This document shows, piece by piece, positions 35,042 to 44,890 of a stretch of 64,000 bases of DNA (the first letter of the stretch is position 1; every line of letters starts with the position of its first letter). Origin of the DNA: Bradyrhizobium ottawaense (lineage in GTDB: Bacteria > Pseudomonadota > Alphaproteobacteria > Rhizobiales > Xanthobacteraceae); the NCBI RefSeq assembly GCF_002278135.3, contig NZ_CP029425.2, forward strand, positions 7,602,001-7,666,000. Reading direction: 5' to 3'. The translations under genes and the position numbers were made by a program. The notes beneath the pieces are model-generated. The model worked only from the letters and a program-made list of their open reading frames with translations, had not been told where the DNA came from and ran no database searches.

Positions 35042-35284
35042 AATTTGCGGGGCCAGCTCTCTTTCAAGGACGTGATCCGCGAGGCTGCTGAAGGTAAAGA
35101 GGCAAGCAAGATTGCAACGAGCGCATTCCGGTTACTGCGGAGCCTTCCGGACCGGAGAACGAAATGGAAAGAGGCAGGTGAGAACTGGAATGCCCTAGTC
35201 AACTCGACAATCAACGATGATGCGTTGAGGCAGTGGACACAAGATCAGTTCCTGGCGAGCGACTACGGGCCGGCGCAAGACTGA
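35042..35284 (+). pseudogene. Hypothetical protein fragment downstream of the IS3
   Basis: An open frame enters from the IS end and reads NLRGQLSFKDVIREAAEGKE, then ASKIATSAFRLLRSLPDRRT, ending ASDYGPAQD. It has no good start (only a TTG) and no ribosome site, so it is probably the 3' part of a gene interrupted by the IS3. Together with the fragment at 33425 it may form one 180-residue protein of unknown function. Confidence 0.4.
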
Positions 35285-35492
35285 AAAAGCTCCTCACCTC
35301 CCGCAATCCTCGCGACGGTGCACTTGCCAGGCGATTCTGGCGCCATCGATGTTAGAACCTCCATCCTCAAACTTGCTTTGTTTGAGTAGGAGTCAAGCGC
35401 AAATGCTGTTCGGCTCTTCGCTCCGCGCAGCAATACCGTGTTCGGCAAGTCGTCTCGATATGAACTGGAGAGGTGAAGCCTATGCGACGTTG

Positions 35493-36329
35493 TTACCCCA
35501 TCAGCTCTTTTGCTGGAATCGCGGACTGAGACGAGGCATAGGCGCCTGAAATGAGCTTGTAACAACAACATGCCCTTTTCTCGAGGCACTTGGGTTCATC
35601 AATCTCCAAGACACCGCGCATCTTGCGGATCAGCCCTCGTTCTTCGAATCGGCTTAGAGTCTGCGTTACCCCAGCGCGACGAAGTCCCAAGACAGACGAA
35701 AGGTAGTCATGGGTAACTGGCAGCACACAAACGTCAGCAGCATCACTCGCCAAACAAAGCCAGCTCGCGAGCCTCTGTTCACGATCGTGCCGAACCCCGC
35801 ACAATCCTGTCTGAACGCACTGAAATGTCAGCGCTTAAACGTACTCAAAGAGATGCTCTCGGATCTCAGGACGCTCTTCTACTAGCCGGCGCAATTCCTC
35901 AACACGGATCCTGTGCGCGCTTCCGGGAAAGAGCACCACAGATTGATGCGTCGAAAGATGTCCTCCGCACAAGAACGAAGCACCGACAACACCCCGATAT
36001 CCTATGACGGCCGTTTCAAGCACGCTCCCCGCCGCGACAACCCTTAGCGAGACGAGGCCCGACTCCACGAAGTAGACGTGCTCTGCATGCCTTTTCGGCT
36101 CTTGCAGAACCATACGCTCTTTCAGGACGATCGGCTCAAGGCACTCCCCCAATGCCGCGAGGCCGTCCGGAGAAATTCTGGACAGGATAGCATTTCTGAC
36201 AGGGGGCCGCGTATTAGGACGCAGGCTATCGAGCCGACGAAGCGTCGGCTGTGTGCCGGTAACTCCTGCGAGAGCGGGGTCACCCGAGCTGTCCCGCGGT
36301 TCAAGGACGGCTGGCACCCGATTGGTCAT
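35493..36329 (-). pseudogene. Crp/Fnr family regulator inactivated by one in-frame stop
   Basis: From MTNRVPAVLEPRDSSG (36329) the frame encodes a cyclic-nucleotide-type beta-barrel (MVLQEPKRHAEHVYFVESGL, TAVIGYRGVVGASFLCGG) and the start of the dimer helix. A TAA at 35835-35837 then interrupts it. The same frame continues immediately with ALTFQCVQTGLCGVRHDREQ, RLASWLCLASDAADVCVLPV and a winged helix (THDYLSSVLGLRRAGVTQTL), ending at 35493. One C-to-T change (CAA to TAA) explains the break. No Fnr-type N-terminal cysteine cluster is seen. Residues 1-165 could still be made as a truncated protein. Confidence 0.82.
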
Positions 36330-36992
36330 AGTGCAGTCCGTCTCACAGCGTGGATATCTGCTGGAAACGTAGCCAAATACCCATACGGATTCCTGCAATG
36401 TGCAGCGCGTTGAGCACAAATCCGGCCTTAAGACGGCGTCTTTGACGAATTTCAACGCCTGACGGGGACCGACCGGGGTGTGGAGCAACTCGCCTTGGAC
36501 TCGTCGGCGCCGGAACGCCGTCAGACCAGCGCGCCACGCTGTTACCGCCTGGCCGGGGATTGCGAAGTCCGTTGCGTGAGACGAACACAGCACCACTAAG
36601 GCAACCGCGCCTCGCCAGAGAACATTTCAGATGTCAGGCGAGAGTTTAGTCATGCTCCCTCTATGCCGAAATTCATTGTGACCCACACGAGTTTTGCACT
36701 GATGATCTCAAGACAATTAATCAACCTTTTCAACCGCTGATGCCATGAGGGAGCACCGTTTGTCTCGCCGCAGGGACACCTGGCGACGACTGGCAGTCCC
36801 CTCGCACCGCCAAAGCGCAAACATGCTGCGTGGACACAGCCGGCCGCCTGCCTCGCGTCAGTTTTCCTCTAATAATGATTGGAACCGAGGCGCAAAATAA
36901 AGATCAATCTGTCATAAGTGTCGCTAGTCCCGGGCTCCGGCGGTCCGCGGTAAGGTCGCATTTTTATAGAATTTAGCTTCAGTGAGGTCGGA
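36330..36992. promoter_or_regulatory. Divergent intergenic region between the Crp/Fnr gene and the cupredoxin
   Basis: About 660 bases between divergent genes, so it should hold both promoters. A GAGGT site lies just before the cupredoxin ATG. I looked for FNR/FixK boxes (TTGAT-N4-ATCAA) and found only partial matches near 36712-36726. No other feature can be supported. Confidence 0.35.
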
Positions 36993-37352
36993 ATGAGAGA
37001 AAGGCTAATACCTTCACGCACAGGCAAGTTCGGTTTTCAGATGATAGCCGCAATAGTGGGAGGGCTCCTCGCTGGAGCCGCTCTAGGCGCCTCCCCCTAT
37101 GTAATTTCGCAAAAGGACCGAGAATTCAGACCCCAAGAAATCGTAATAAAGCGCGGCGAGACCCTACGGTTTATCAACGATGACGGTGAGCTCATGCACC
37201 ACACCTATTTGAGCTCAGACACCTTCGAGTTCGATTCTGGCGATCAACAGCCAGGCAGCCAATTCGACGTCGTCTTTTCTGTGGCTGGTGATTACACTGT
37301 GTTGTGCGGCATTCATCCCAAGATGAAGCTTGGCGTGCACGTCAAAAAGTAG
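36993..37352 (+). CDS. Cupredoxin (plastocyanin/azurin-like blue copper protein)
   Basis: A 119-residue exported protein. A signal or anchor segment (FQMIAAIVGGLLAGAALGAS) precedes a single cupredoxin domain. The type 1 copper ligands are visible: His in GELMHHTYLSS, then Cys, His and Met in YTVLCGIHPKMKLGVHV. It would carry electrons in the periplasm. Upstream is a GAGGT ribosome site. The di-heme peroxidase encoded nearby is a natural redox partner, but that link is inferred from proximity. Confidence 0.88.
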   Translation: MRERLIPSRTGKFGFQMIAAIVGGLLAGAALGASPYVISQKDREFRPQEIVIKRGETLRFINDDGELMHHTYLSSDTFEFDSGDQQPGSQFDVVFSVAGDYTVLCGIHPKMKLGVHVKK

Positions 37353-37356
37353 GGCC

Positions 37357-38418
37357 CTACAGAATTGAGGTGTTGAAGATCGCTGCATGACCGACATAGT
37401 AGGCGAACAGCGTAACCGTCAACGCCGCACATAGTCCGGCCGGAGCGAGCCAGGGAGCGCGATAGTCGGCTTCCCTCGGCTGATTATCGGAAAGTATCGC
37501 GACCAGTACGACGATGATCGCCGAGTGCCCGATCACATCAAGCTTGCCAAATTCGAAGCACGCGCTGATGAACATTCCAAGCAGTATGGCAGCCGCAACG
37601 CGCCGGACCAAGGGCGTCCAAGCTAGGGCAAACGCGAGCGTGAATTCGATCATGCCAGCGGCGCGCATATAGAACTCACTATCGAGCCTGAGCGTCATGC
37701 CGGGGTGCTCGATCAGAAGTGGGAAGCTCCATTCCGGGTAGGCCCACTTTTCCACCGAAGCCCACATCAACGTGACGGCGGTTGCGTAGCGCACGACATC
37801 GAGTGGCGGAACGCCGAACAGATCTTTTTGCAAGCCAGCGAGGGCGAGGTAGGCCGCAAGGCCCAAAAAGATCGGATAATCGGCCAGATGAAACGTGCCG
37901 TAACCTCGAACGGCGAGCCCGAACAGAACGACAATTCCCGCCGCGGAGAAGGGCATCGTGCGGCGCGACAGCAGGCCTGCTGCGATGGCGAGTTGCAAAG
38001 GCCCAACCATTGACGAAGTCGTTTTCAATTCCGGGGTCAGCAAGATACCGCCCACCGCCCAAAGCGAGATGAAGAAAAATCCGCAGACAGCCCGGATGAT
38101 TTCCTCAGTGTGTAGTCGCAATCCGTCCGTGAAGCGGTTGAGGGAGCGGGCCGCCAGCTCACCCAAAGACGTCCGTTCAACCATGCAGCCGGAAAAAAAC
38201 CAGAGCAGGGCAAGAGCCAACAGCAGTTCAAAATCCTGGCACAGTACGTTTTCGAGGCTTCGGGGCTGGCCGGCAGCGTCATAGGCACAGAACCATTTGA
38301 CATGGGCACTGGCACCTTGTGTTCCCAAGAACCAGAAAGAAAGTGCCACGATGGACCTTGCAAAAAGGGAGCTTCTCCGGAATGCCGCAAAGGCATCCCG
38401 CGTCGGAGACCTGAACAT
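37357..38418 (-). CDS. Polytopic membrane protein, DoxX-like
   Basis: A 353-residue protein with about nine hydrophobic segments. The N-terminal part contains a periplasmic stretch (SAHVKWFCAYDAAGQPRS). The C-terminal part carries DoxX-like features: RYATAVTLMWASVEKWAYPE, the helix AAGMIEFTLAFALAWTPLVR, and FEFGKLDVIGHSAIIVVLVA. DoxX-type proteins are linked to terminal oxidases or redox balance, but the match is structural and weak. It is convergent with the cupredoxin gene (4 bases between stops). Confidence 0.6.
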   Translation of the reverse strand: MFRSPTRDAFAAFRRSSLFARSIVALSFWFLGTQGASAHVKWFCAYDAAGQPRSLENVLCQDFELLLALALLWFFSGCMVERTSLGELAARSLNRFTDGLRLHTEEIIRAVCGFFFISLWAVGGILLTPELKTTSSMVGPLQLAIAAGLLSRRTMPFSAAGIVVLFGLAVRGYGTFHLADYPIFLGLAAYLALAGLQKDLFGVPPLDVVRYATAVTLMWASVEKWAYPEWSFPLLIEHPGMTLRLDSEFYMRAAGMIEFTLAFALAWTPLVRRVAAAILLGMFISACFEFGKLDVIGHSAIIVVLVAILSDNQPREADYRAPWLAPAGLCAALTVTLFAYYVGHAAIFNTSIL

Positions 38419-38662
38419 AAAAAACCACCCCTTTTGGAAAAGCGCCCGCCTCTGACGATTTGTTCAACTTAGCACAAATCTTAAGGATGTGACGGCGCTC
38501 GCATCCGAAGGTTGTTTGCTGGGTTAATGGGCACACGCCGGCAAGGATTTGTGCGGCGAGACTATCGCGCACGTCCCTTCAATTTTACAGATTTTGACGA
38601 CGGGCCTTCAATGCAAGTGTCGTACTGAATGTCAGACAAAAAACGGATGTCCGGAGTAGTCC

Positions 38663-38824
38663 ATGTTTGGTGCGTTTCGTACGAAGAGTGTGCCCGTCGG
38701 CTCGGCGCTGGCCCGCACCGCGATGCGGCTCACAGCATGCAGTGAAACCCTGGAGACGTGGGCGGGCGGTTTCCTCATCCTCGTGTTGGGCTTGCTGGGA
38801 GCGGCATTGCCGCACTTCCCCTGA
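38663..38824 (+). CDS. Small membrane protein (53 aa)
   Basis: ATG at 38663 with GGAG 9 bases upstream opens MFGAFRTKSVPVGSALARTA, then MRLTACSETLETWAGG and one membrane helix (FLILVLGLLGAALPHFP). It is convergent with the di-heme peroxidase gene. A ribosome site and a clean helix support it, but no homologue is known to me. Confidence 0.45.
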   Translation: MFGAFRTKSVPVGSALARTAMRLTACSETLETWAGGFLILVLGLLGAALPHFP

Positions 38825-38856
38825 GAGCCTCCCCGACCGCGCGATCGGGGTACCGG

Positions 38857-39879
38857 TCATCGCGCCAACCTGGGAAAAGTCGTATCCGTCGAGGATGCGG
38901 TGAGCGTCTGAAGAAAAGCGATCAGATCCGCCTTTTCGCTTTCCGTAAGAGATAGAGGCTTTATTGAAGGCGAGCGGCTCGGACGGTCAATCCCACCCTT
39001 GTCATAGAGTTCGATGACCTCTTCGAGGGTTGCGACCGATCCATCATGCATGTAGGGAGCACGCCGCGCGACATCGCGCAGTGTCGGCGTTTTGAATGCG
39101 TACCGCAGCTTTTGCGACGTCGGAAAAAGCCGACCGCGTCCAACGTCGTCGTTCCTTGCGACCCCAATATCGTGAAACGATCCGTCAGTGAACGATGGTC
39201 CACTGTGGCAGTTTGAGCAATGGGCTTTGCCGTTGAAAATCTCAAAGCCGCGTTTTGCCGCGGCGCTGACGGATGTCGCGTCTCCCATGATCCACCGGTC
39301 GAATGGCGCTTCGCCAGCCACGATGGTTCGTTCAAAAGTCGCCAACGCGGCTTCGATCCAGGGTCGCGTGATCGCACCGTCCCCGAATGCGGCTGCGAAT
39401 GCATCAGCATAGGCCGGGATAGCGGAGAGACGCGCGATCAATTCTGATTCCGTCAAATTCATGTTGGCCCGGCCTGTGATCGGCCCGAACGTGACGGCTT
39501 CGAGAGTCTTGAATTTGCCGTCCCACCCCAACGGTTCGGTGAACGCCACGTCGATCAGGGTCGGCGCACGCAATGGCAGGCCGCTGGGATCCTCGCCGAC
39601 CGCACGCGCGAGGCCATCACCCCAGGAAAGCGACGGATTGTGGCACGTCGCGCAGGAACGGGTGTGGGACTTCGAGAGCAGCGCATCGAAGAAGAGTCTT
39701 TCCCCGAGAGCAGCTTTCGGCACCGTGTAGGGATTACGATCGGGAAAAGGGATCGCCGCCGGCCGACGATAGCTGGCGCGCGCCGTGGCATCCGCTGATG
39801 TCTCCGCCGCTGCCGAGGCAAAAGGTTGGCCCAGCGGAAAAAGGGCCGCGAGCAAAGCTAAGCTGACCCAGATCCTCAT
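38857..39879 (-). CDS. Di-heme cytochrome c peroxidase / MauG family protein
   Basis: A 340-residue periplasmic protein with a signal peptide (residues 1-24, ending FASAAAE). Two CxxCH heme c sites are present: SCATCHNPSLSWGDG in the N-terminal domain and HCSNCHSGPSFTDGSFHDIG in the C-terminal domain. Further family stretches are GERLFFDALLSKSHTRSC and TPTLRDVARRAPYMHDGSVA, the latter with the distal heme Met/His region. Bacterial members reduce H2O2 or, as MauG, modify partner proteins. The tandem hemes, length and motifs are standard. The nearby cupredoxin could supply electrons. Confidence 0.9.
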   Translation of the reverse strand: MRIWVSLALLAALFPLGQPFASAAAETSADATARASYRRPAAIPFPDRNPYTVPKAALGERLFFDALLSKSHTRSCATCHNPSLSWGDGLARAVGEDPSGLPLRAPTLIDVAFTEPLGWDGKFKTLEAVTFGPITGRANMNLTESELIARLSAIPAYADAFAAAFGDGAITRPWIEAALATFERTIVAGEAPFDRWIMGDATSVSAAAKRGFEIFNGKAHCSNCHSGPSFTDGSFHDIGVARNDDVGRGRLFPTSQKLRYAFKTPTLRDVARRAPYMHDGSVATLEEVIELYDKGGIDRPSRSPSIKPLSLTESEKADLIAFLQTLTASSTDTTFPRLAR

Positions 39880-40325
39880 CGGCTCCTCGACGATATAGTG
39901 CTCCTATATATGGCAACCCCGGAAAAAAAGCCTTAATAGCAAGTATCGGATGCTGCCGATTAATCGAAATCTCCTTCAGAGAACCCTTGCGCCTCCATGA
40001 CTGGGGCGCGCCAACAATTGATGAAGTGGGCCCGTGTGACATTATAATGGAAGCCCTCGATGAGTTTCATTTCAGAGCGCTCAACAAAACCGTAGGCAGG
40101 AGCTGCGGCGCGCCCGACGATCGGAACCTTTGTGGCTCGGTTGCTAACATGTCGACGCACCATGTGGATCCTGAACGCATTGAAACCCAACGGCGAGAGC
40201 GAACTCAGGACCGAACAACACTCAGGAAAGTCCTGGTTCGTCTTAGCCGGTCATCGCACCGCTTAAATGACGTCTCGCGAGGCCGCCTCTCAGATTCAGG
40301 ATCGTTGATGCTATCTCGTCGTCCG
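39880..40325. other. No recognisable gene
   Basis: About 445 bases between the peroxidase start and the IS5. It contains the peroxidase promoter region and short frames without motifs. A minus-strand frame ending MEAQGFSEGDFD at 39960 might be a decayed gene tail, but nothing supports it further. Confidence 0.4.
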
Positions 40326-41672
40326 TTAAGAAGCCGGATTGATCGAGGCTGGCCGGGCGAGCGTGCGCCATAGCTGGGCCAGGAACAGGCACAAGAGATA
40401 TCTCAGCCAGGCGAGGATGCGGCGGAAGTTGTGTCCGACGGCTGAGAGGACGACGTTGGCGGCATCGCCGGCGCGGCCTTTGAGGTAGCAGCGCCCGAGG
40501 TGGCCTTCCGCCTTCAGGTGTCCGATGATGGGCTCGATGGCGGAGCGGCGGCGCAGCTCGCGCTTGATGACACCGAAAACGCCGCGCTTCTGGCCGGAGA
40601 TGAAGACGCGACGGGGATTTTGTGCGTCGTGGCCGCGGTATCCCTTGTCGACATAGGCCCGCTCGATCGGACAGCCGGTGAGTGTCTCGGTGCGGTCAAT
40701 GACGTCCCGCAAGGTGTGACCGTCGTAGGGGTTGTCGGGCAGTGCGCTGGCGTGCAGCACGAACAGGCCACCGGGAGCCCGGCGGTTGTTGGTGACGATG
40801 GAGGCCTTCACGCCGAACTCGTAAGGCGCGCTGGCCTTGCCCTTGCCGATGCACTCCACTTCCGGGGCATGGAAGGAATAGAGCTTCCAGCCGCGCTGGC
40901 GCTGCTGCTGCGAGCGGATCTGCGTGGCCCGGCCGAGCGGGAGGGCGAACGCCTGCTCCAGTGCTGGCTGGCCTTCGATCTTGCGGCGGATGTCGCGGAT
41001 GATCCGGCCCAGCCGGCTACGCAGGATACGCAACTGCCGCTGATGCCGCCTGAACTGTTTGGCATGGGCGTAGCGGCCGGCCATCATCGCGGCGGCCTTG
41101 GCGATGCGAGCATAGGATTGCCGCAGCCTGACGCCGTGCCTGATCGCCAGGCGGTTGAGCCCCTTGATGGCCGCATGCAGCAGCTTGGCATCGGTCGGAA
41201 AGGTGATGGCCTTCGGCTGCACCGTGGTGTCGACCGTAACCCGCTTGAGGTCCTGGCTGCGTAATGCACCGGCCTCGTGCGCTACCCGCAAGCTCTCGGC
41301 CAGCAGCAACTCCAGCTTGTCGCCAAGCCGCTTGCGCCAATGGCTCAGGTCCGAGCGCTCGTGCGGGAACGTGTGCTGAAAGAACTCTTCCCCGGTGAAG
41401 AACTGGAAGTATGGGTCATGGACCCAGCGCTCGCACACCTCCTCATCGGACAGCCCGTAAATGTGCTTGAGCAACAGCAGACCGATCATGAAGCGCGTCT
41501 CGATCCCGGGCCTGCCGTTCTCGCTGTAGAGCGGCGCGATCTCGCCGTCGATCCAGTCCCAATCGACCTTGCCGGCGAGCAGAACCAGCTCGTGCTTCAT
41601 ATTGATGATCTGGTCGAGCCGAGCCCGGAACAGATCGTTCGATCCCGTCGTCTTGTGCTTCTTCGGCCGCAT
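40326..41672 (-). CDS. IS5 family transposase (long, IS5-group type)
   Basis: A 448-residue DDE transposase. The start MRPKKHKTTGSNDLFRARLD at 41672 is preceded by a GGAGGGAACG ribosome site. It has a DUF772 N-terminal domain (GRPGIETRFMIGLLLLKHIY, GLSDEEVCERWVHDPYFQFF). The catalytic Asp are in VTVDTTVQPKAITF and AYVDKGYRGHD, and the Glu in RSAIEPIIGHLKAEG. The frame is complete. I could not fix the terminal repeats of the element. Confidence 0.88.
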   Translation of the reverse strand: MRPKKHKTTGSNDLFRARLDQIINMKHELVLLAGKVDWDWIDGEIAPLYSENGRPGIETRFMIGLLLLKHIYGLSDEEVCERWVHDPYFQFFTGEEFFQHTFPHERSDLSHWRKRLGDKLELLLAESLRVAHEAGALRSQDLKRVTVDTTVQPKAITFPTDAKLLHAAIKGLNRLAIRHGVRLRQSYARIAKAAAMMAGRYAHAKQFRRHQRQLRILRSRLGRIIRDIRRKIEGQPALEQAFALPLGRATQIRSQQQRQRGWKLYSFHAPEVECIGKGKASAPYEFGVKASIVTNNRRAPGGLFVLHASALPDNPYDGHTLRDVIDRTETLTGCPIERAYVDKGYRGHDAQNPRRVFISGQKRGVFGVIKRELRRRSAIEPIIGHLKAEGHLGRCYLKGRAGDAANVVLSAVGHNFRRILAWLRYLLCLFLAQLWRTLARPASINPAS

Positions 41673-41811
41673 CGTTCCCTCCGATGCAGACAAGGAATCA
41701 TGCTTCCCGCTTCGAGGGAATCCACGAAAACCAAATCGCAAGGTTCTGACGCCCAAAGCATCAAAACCTTGCAATCTGGAAATGCCCCTTAGCCCAAATC
41801 GAGATTCCCGA

Positions 41812-44712
41812 TCAGTGGCTTAGTCCTTCTTCACGGACGACTATCTCGGTAGCAGGGACCGGGCGGCTGAATAGGAATCCCTGCGCCTCGTTGCACCCTT
41901 CCGCCCTTATTTGATCCAACTGTTCAATCGTCTCGACCCCCTCCGCCGTTATTGTTATGCCAAGGCTTTTTCCAAGGCTGGTAATGGCTCTTACGATTAA
42001 TTTAGATCCATTTGTCGCTGTTGCATCACGGACGAATGACTGATCGATCTTGAGCTTGTCAAAGGGGAAGCTGCGCAGATAGCTCAGCGAGGAGTATCCA
42101 GTACCAAAATCATCTAAGGCGATGCTCAGCCCCTGCGCCTTCAGCTTGTGCAGTGTTGCAACCGTCTCGGCGCTGTTTCCAAGGAGAACAGACTCCGTGA
42201 TTTCCAATTCGAGCCGGTGCGGGGCCAGCGTTGAAGCATCAAGCGCGTTGGCGATAACCTCTGCAAATCTTGGATCCCGAATCTGAGTCGCCGAGACATT
42301 GACGGCAATCTTGAGCTCGCTCGGCCAACCGGCCGCCTGCTCGCAGGCGCGGTTGAGAACCCACTCACCCAGTGGAGTGATGAGACCGATGTCTTCTGCA
42401 ATGGGAATAAATTGGTCGGGTGGCACCAGGCCACGCTTCGGATGAGGCCAGCGCAATAATGCTTCGAAGCCGCTGATCCGGTCCATCCGCAGGTCATAAA
42501 TGGGTTGATAGAACAGAGTGAACTCGTCCTTGTCCATGGCCTCGCGAAGATCGAGTTCGAGCGCGCGGCGGCTCTGCAAACTTGCGTCCATCGCCGGCTC
42601 GAAAAACCGCCATGTTCCCGTGCCCCCGGCCTTGGATCGGTACAAGGCCATGTCCGCATTTTTCAGGAGCATTTCCCGTGTCATGCCGTCACCGGGCGCG
42701 AGCGCAATTCCGACGCTGCACCCGACGATAACGCGATGCCCATTTAGCTCATAAGGAGCTCCGATACATTCCACCACGCGGCGGGCGAGACGTTCGGCGT
42801 CTGCAGCGTTTTGGACATCAGATTGTATGATCGCAAACTCATCGCCCCCCAACCGGGCGACGGTATCAATCTCGCGGACACACGCGCTCAGTCGGTCGGC
42901 GACCGCGCAAAGCAACCCATCACCCACCGGGTGGCCCAAGGTGTCATTGATCTGTTTGAAATTATCCAGATCCAGGCAGAACACCGCAAAGCCGGAACCC
43001 CGGCCGGCCTCCGCGACGGCGTGTTCAATGCGCTCGGCGAACAATGTGCGGTTAGGTAGTCGGGTCAGATCATCATGCCGCGCCATGAAGGTAATCTGAG
43101 ATTGGGCTCTCTGTTGTTCGGTCACATCTTCGCAACTGACGAGTAAGCCGCCATCAGAAGTGGAGCGATGGCCAATAGAGATGACGCGTCCGTCGTTAAG
43201 GCGCTGGAGGTAGTTGCCGCTCTCGTGGCGAGGCAAAATTTTCTCCCGCTCCGCCAGCAGATCGGGTACCGTCTGGCCGCCATGACTTCCAGCCGCAACA
43301 CTCAGACCCACTTCCTCGAAAGTCATGCCCGGAGCAACGAGCTCAGGCGAAAGATCAAAGATCTCACAGAAGCGTCGGTTTACGACCTGCAGCCGTGCCT
43401 CGCTATCGTAGAGGCAGAGGCCCTGAGACATGTGTGACAGCGCCGCATCCAGTCTCAGATTCGTCGCATGCAACTCGGCTTCCTGACGCTTCAAGCTGGT
43501 GATATCGCTATAAACGAGGATAACACCCCCCTCTTGGGTCGGACTGCGGCTAACTCGCAGCCACCGTCCATCTGGGAGTCGGGCTTCGCTCGCCGATCCT
43601 TCGACGTCGCGAGACACCTTTCGTTGCGTGATTTCGGCTCCGGTTGATTCATCGCTTGGCACCTGCTCTACTCGAAAAGGATCCGGATGAACAAGCTGCG
43701 AAGAGCAGCCGATGAATTCGCTGGCTCGGGAATTGACCAATGCTATCTGTCCGCTCGCGTCCAGGAGCACGATGCCTTCTCGAGAATTTTCAAGCGCATC
43801 GGAAAGCCGCGCTTGCGCGGAGCGACGTTGCGCCACCTCTCGGTCGACCATCTTCCTGATGTTGTCCCGCATCTTCCTCATGGCCGCGAGTAGCGAACCC
43901 AACTCGTCACTGCTGCCTCTGGGAATGTCCGCGTTCAAGTCGCCATCGGCAATACTCCTTGCCGCTTTCGACGCAATGGCGACAGGCCCGATAATCCGCC
44001 GTGCCAGCAACCACGAAAAAAGCCCGGACAGAAGGAGCGCAACGGTCAGCGCCACCACATTCAGTTGCAGATCCCGTTTGATCGCGGCAAGGGCTCGCTG
44101 ACGGAATAGAAAACCATCCCCGGCCGTATAGTTCACCAGCAATTCAATCTGCTGATTTACGACGTTTGAGAGCTGGTCAACGTCGTCGATTTCCCGAGCG
44201 CTCGCTTCATTATTCCCGGTGCCATCAGCTTGAAAGCGACGGCGATGAATCGCGACCCAGGCGTTTGCAGCTTCTTTAGCTTTGGCGGCTGCCTTCGCAG
44301 CTCGCGCTGATTGCGACCTTTCAGCTGCAATAGTGACATCTTCCGAAAGCGTCTTCGCCAGCTTGTCGATTTCATCATCTAGTCGAGGACGGGCCGACGG
44401 CTGCCTTGTGACGTGTGAAGATGCCACGCGCATCGCGGCAAAATCGGCACCAGCCGCACGTGCGTAGTTGATCGACATCAAGGACTCATCGAAAGTCCGC
44501 GCAACCAGGTCGCCTGCGTGCCGGATACCAAGGACGGAATACCCTCCGAGGCTCACTGCGATCGCGCTCATCGCAAGACAAAAGCACAAGATTGCAATTC
44601 GGATCGACCCTCGAGCCGAGACAAAGCGGGAGAAACAGGCCGTCACGGACTGAAATGCCTCAAGGACCACTTTCGATTGATTGGCAAATCTGCCGACGAC
44701 CAAAAGACTCAT
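41812..44712 (-). CDS. Membrane-bound PAS-GGDEF-EAL cyclic-di-GMP signalling protein
   Basis: A 966-residue protein. The start at 44712 (MSLLVVGRFANQSKVVLEAF) avoids an unlikely upstream extension. A first helix (RIAILCFCLAMSAIAVSLGG) and a second (NVVALTVALLLSGLFSWLLA) enclose a periplasmic helical sensor; a HAMP linker (ARRIIGPVAIASKAARSIAD) leads to two PAS domains. The GGDEF domain keeps LGGDEFAI (cyclase), and the EAL domain keeps FEALLRW, the NVSATQI stretch and DDFGTGYSSL (phosphodiesterase). Both active sites look intact, so it could make or break c-di-GMP. The Flp pilin gene lies upstream on the same strand. Confidence 0.92.
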   Translation of the reverse strand: MSLLVVGRFANQSKVVLEAFQSVTACFSRFVSARGSIRIAILCFCLAMSAIAVSLGGYSVLGIRHAGDLVARTFDESLMSINYARAAGADFAAMRVASSHVTRQPSARPRLDDEIDKLAKTLSEDVTIAAERSQSARAAKAAAKAKEAANAWVAIHRRRFQADGTGNNEASAREIDDVDQLSNVVNQQIELLVNYTAGDGFLFRQRALAAIKRDLQLNVVALTVALLLSGLFSWLLARRIIGPVAIASKAARSIADGDLNADIPRGSSDELGSLLAAMRKMRDNIRKMVDREVAQRRSAQARLSDALENSREGIVLLDASGQIALVNSRASEFIGCSSQLVHPDPFRVEQVPSDESTGAEITQRKVSRDVEGSASEARLPDGRWLRVSRSPTQEGGVILVYSDITSLKRQEAELHATNLRLDAALSHMSQGLCLYDSEARLQVVNRRFCEIFDLSPELVAPGMTFEEVGLSVAAGSHGGQTVPDLLAEREKILPRHESGNYLQRLNDGRVISIGHRSTSDGGLLVSCEDVTEQQRAQSQITFMARHDDLTRLPNRTLFAERIEHAVAEAGRGSGFAVFCLDLDNFKQINDTLGHPVGDGLLCAVADRLSACVREIDTVARLGGDEFAIIQSDVQNAADAERLARRVVECIGAPYELNGHRVIVGCSVGIALAPGDGMTREMLLKNADMALYRSKAGGTGTWRFFEPAMDASLQSRRALELDLREAMDKDEFTLFYQPIYDLRMDRISGFEALLRWPHPKRGLVPPDQFIPIAEDIGLITPLGEWVLNRACEQAAGWPSELKIAVNVSATQIRDPRFAEVIANALDASTLAPHRLELEITESVLLGNSAETVATLHKLKAQGLSIALDDFGTGYSSLSYLRSFPFDKLKIDQSFVRDATATNGSKLIVRAITSLGKSLGITITAEGVETIEQLDQIRAEGCNEAQGFLFSRPVPATEIVVREEGLSH

Positions 44713-44890
44713 CCAGGTGTCTTTCGCTAAAACAAGAATTTCCGAGCAGCAGCATCGAGACGATCCGTTCACCCCCTCGCCGCACCGATTCTCAAGTTCC
44801 GCCGAATTCAGAGGACTAGCTCGCCTCTGACTAGAGCCGTTCTTGCACATGCGGTGGAGAGAAGAGGCCGCCAAGGGAGGCGGCTTTTGA

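Noticed and set aside
36700..36726. Possible FNR/FixK box near the cupredoxin
   Set aside because: Only one half-site matches (ATCAA); spacing and symmetry do not fit TTGAT-N4-ATCAA.
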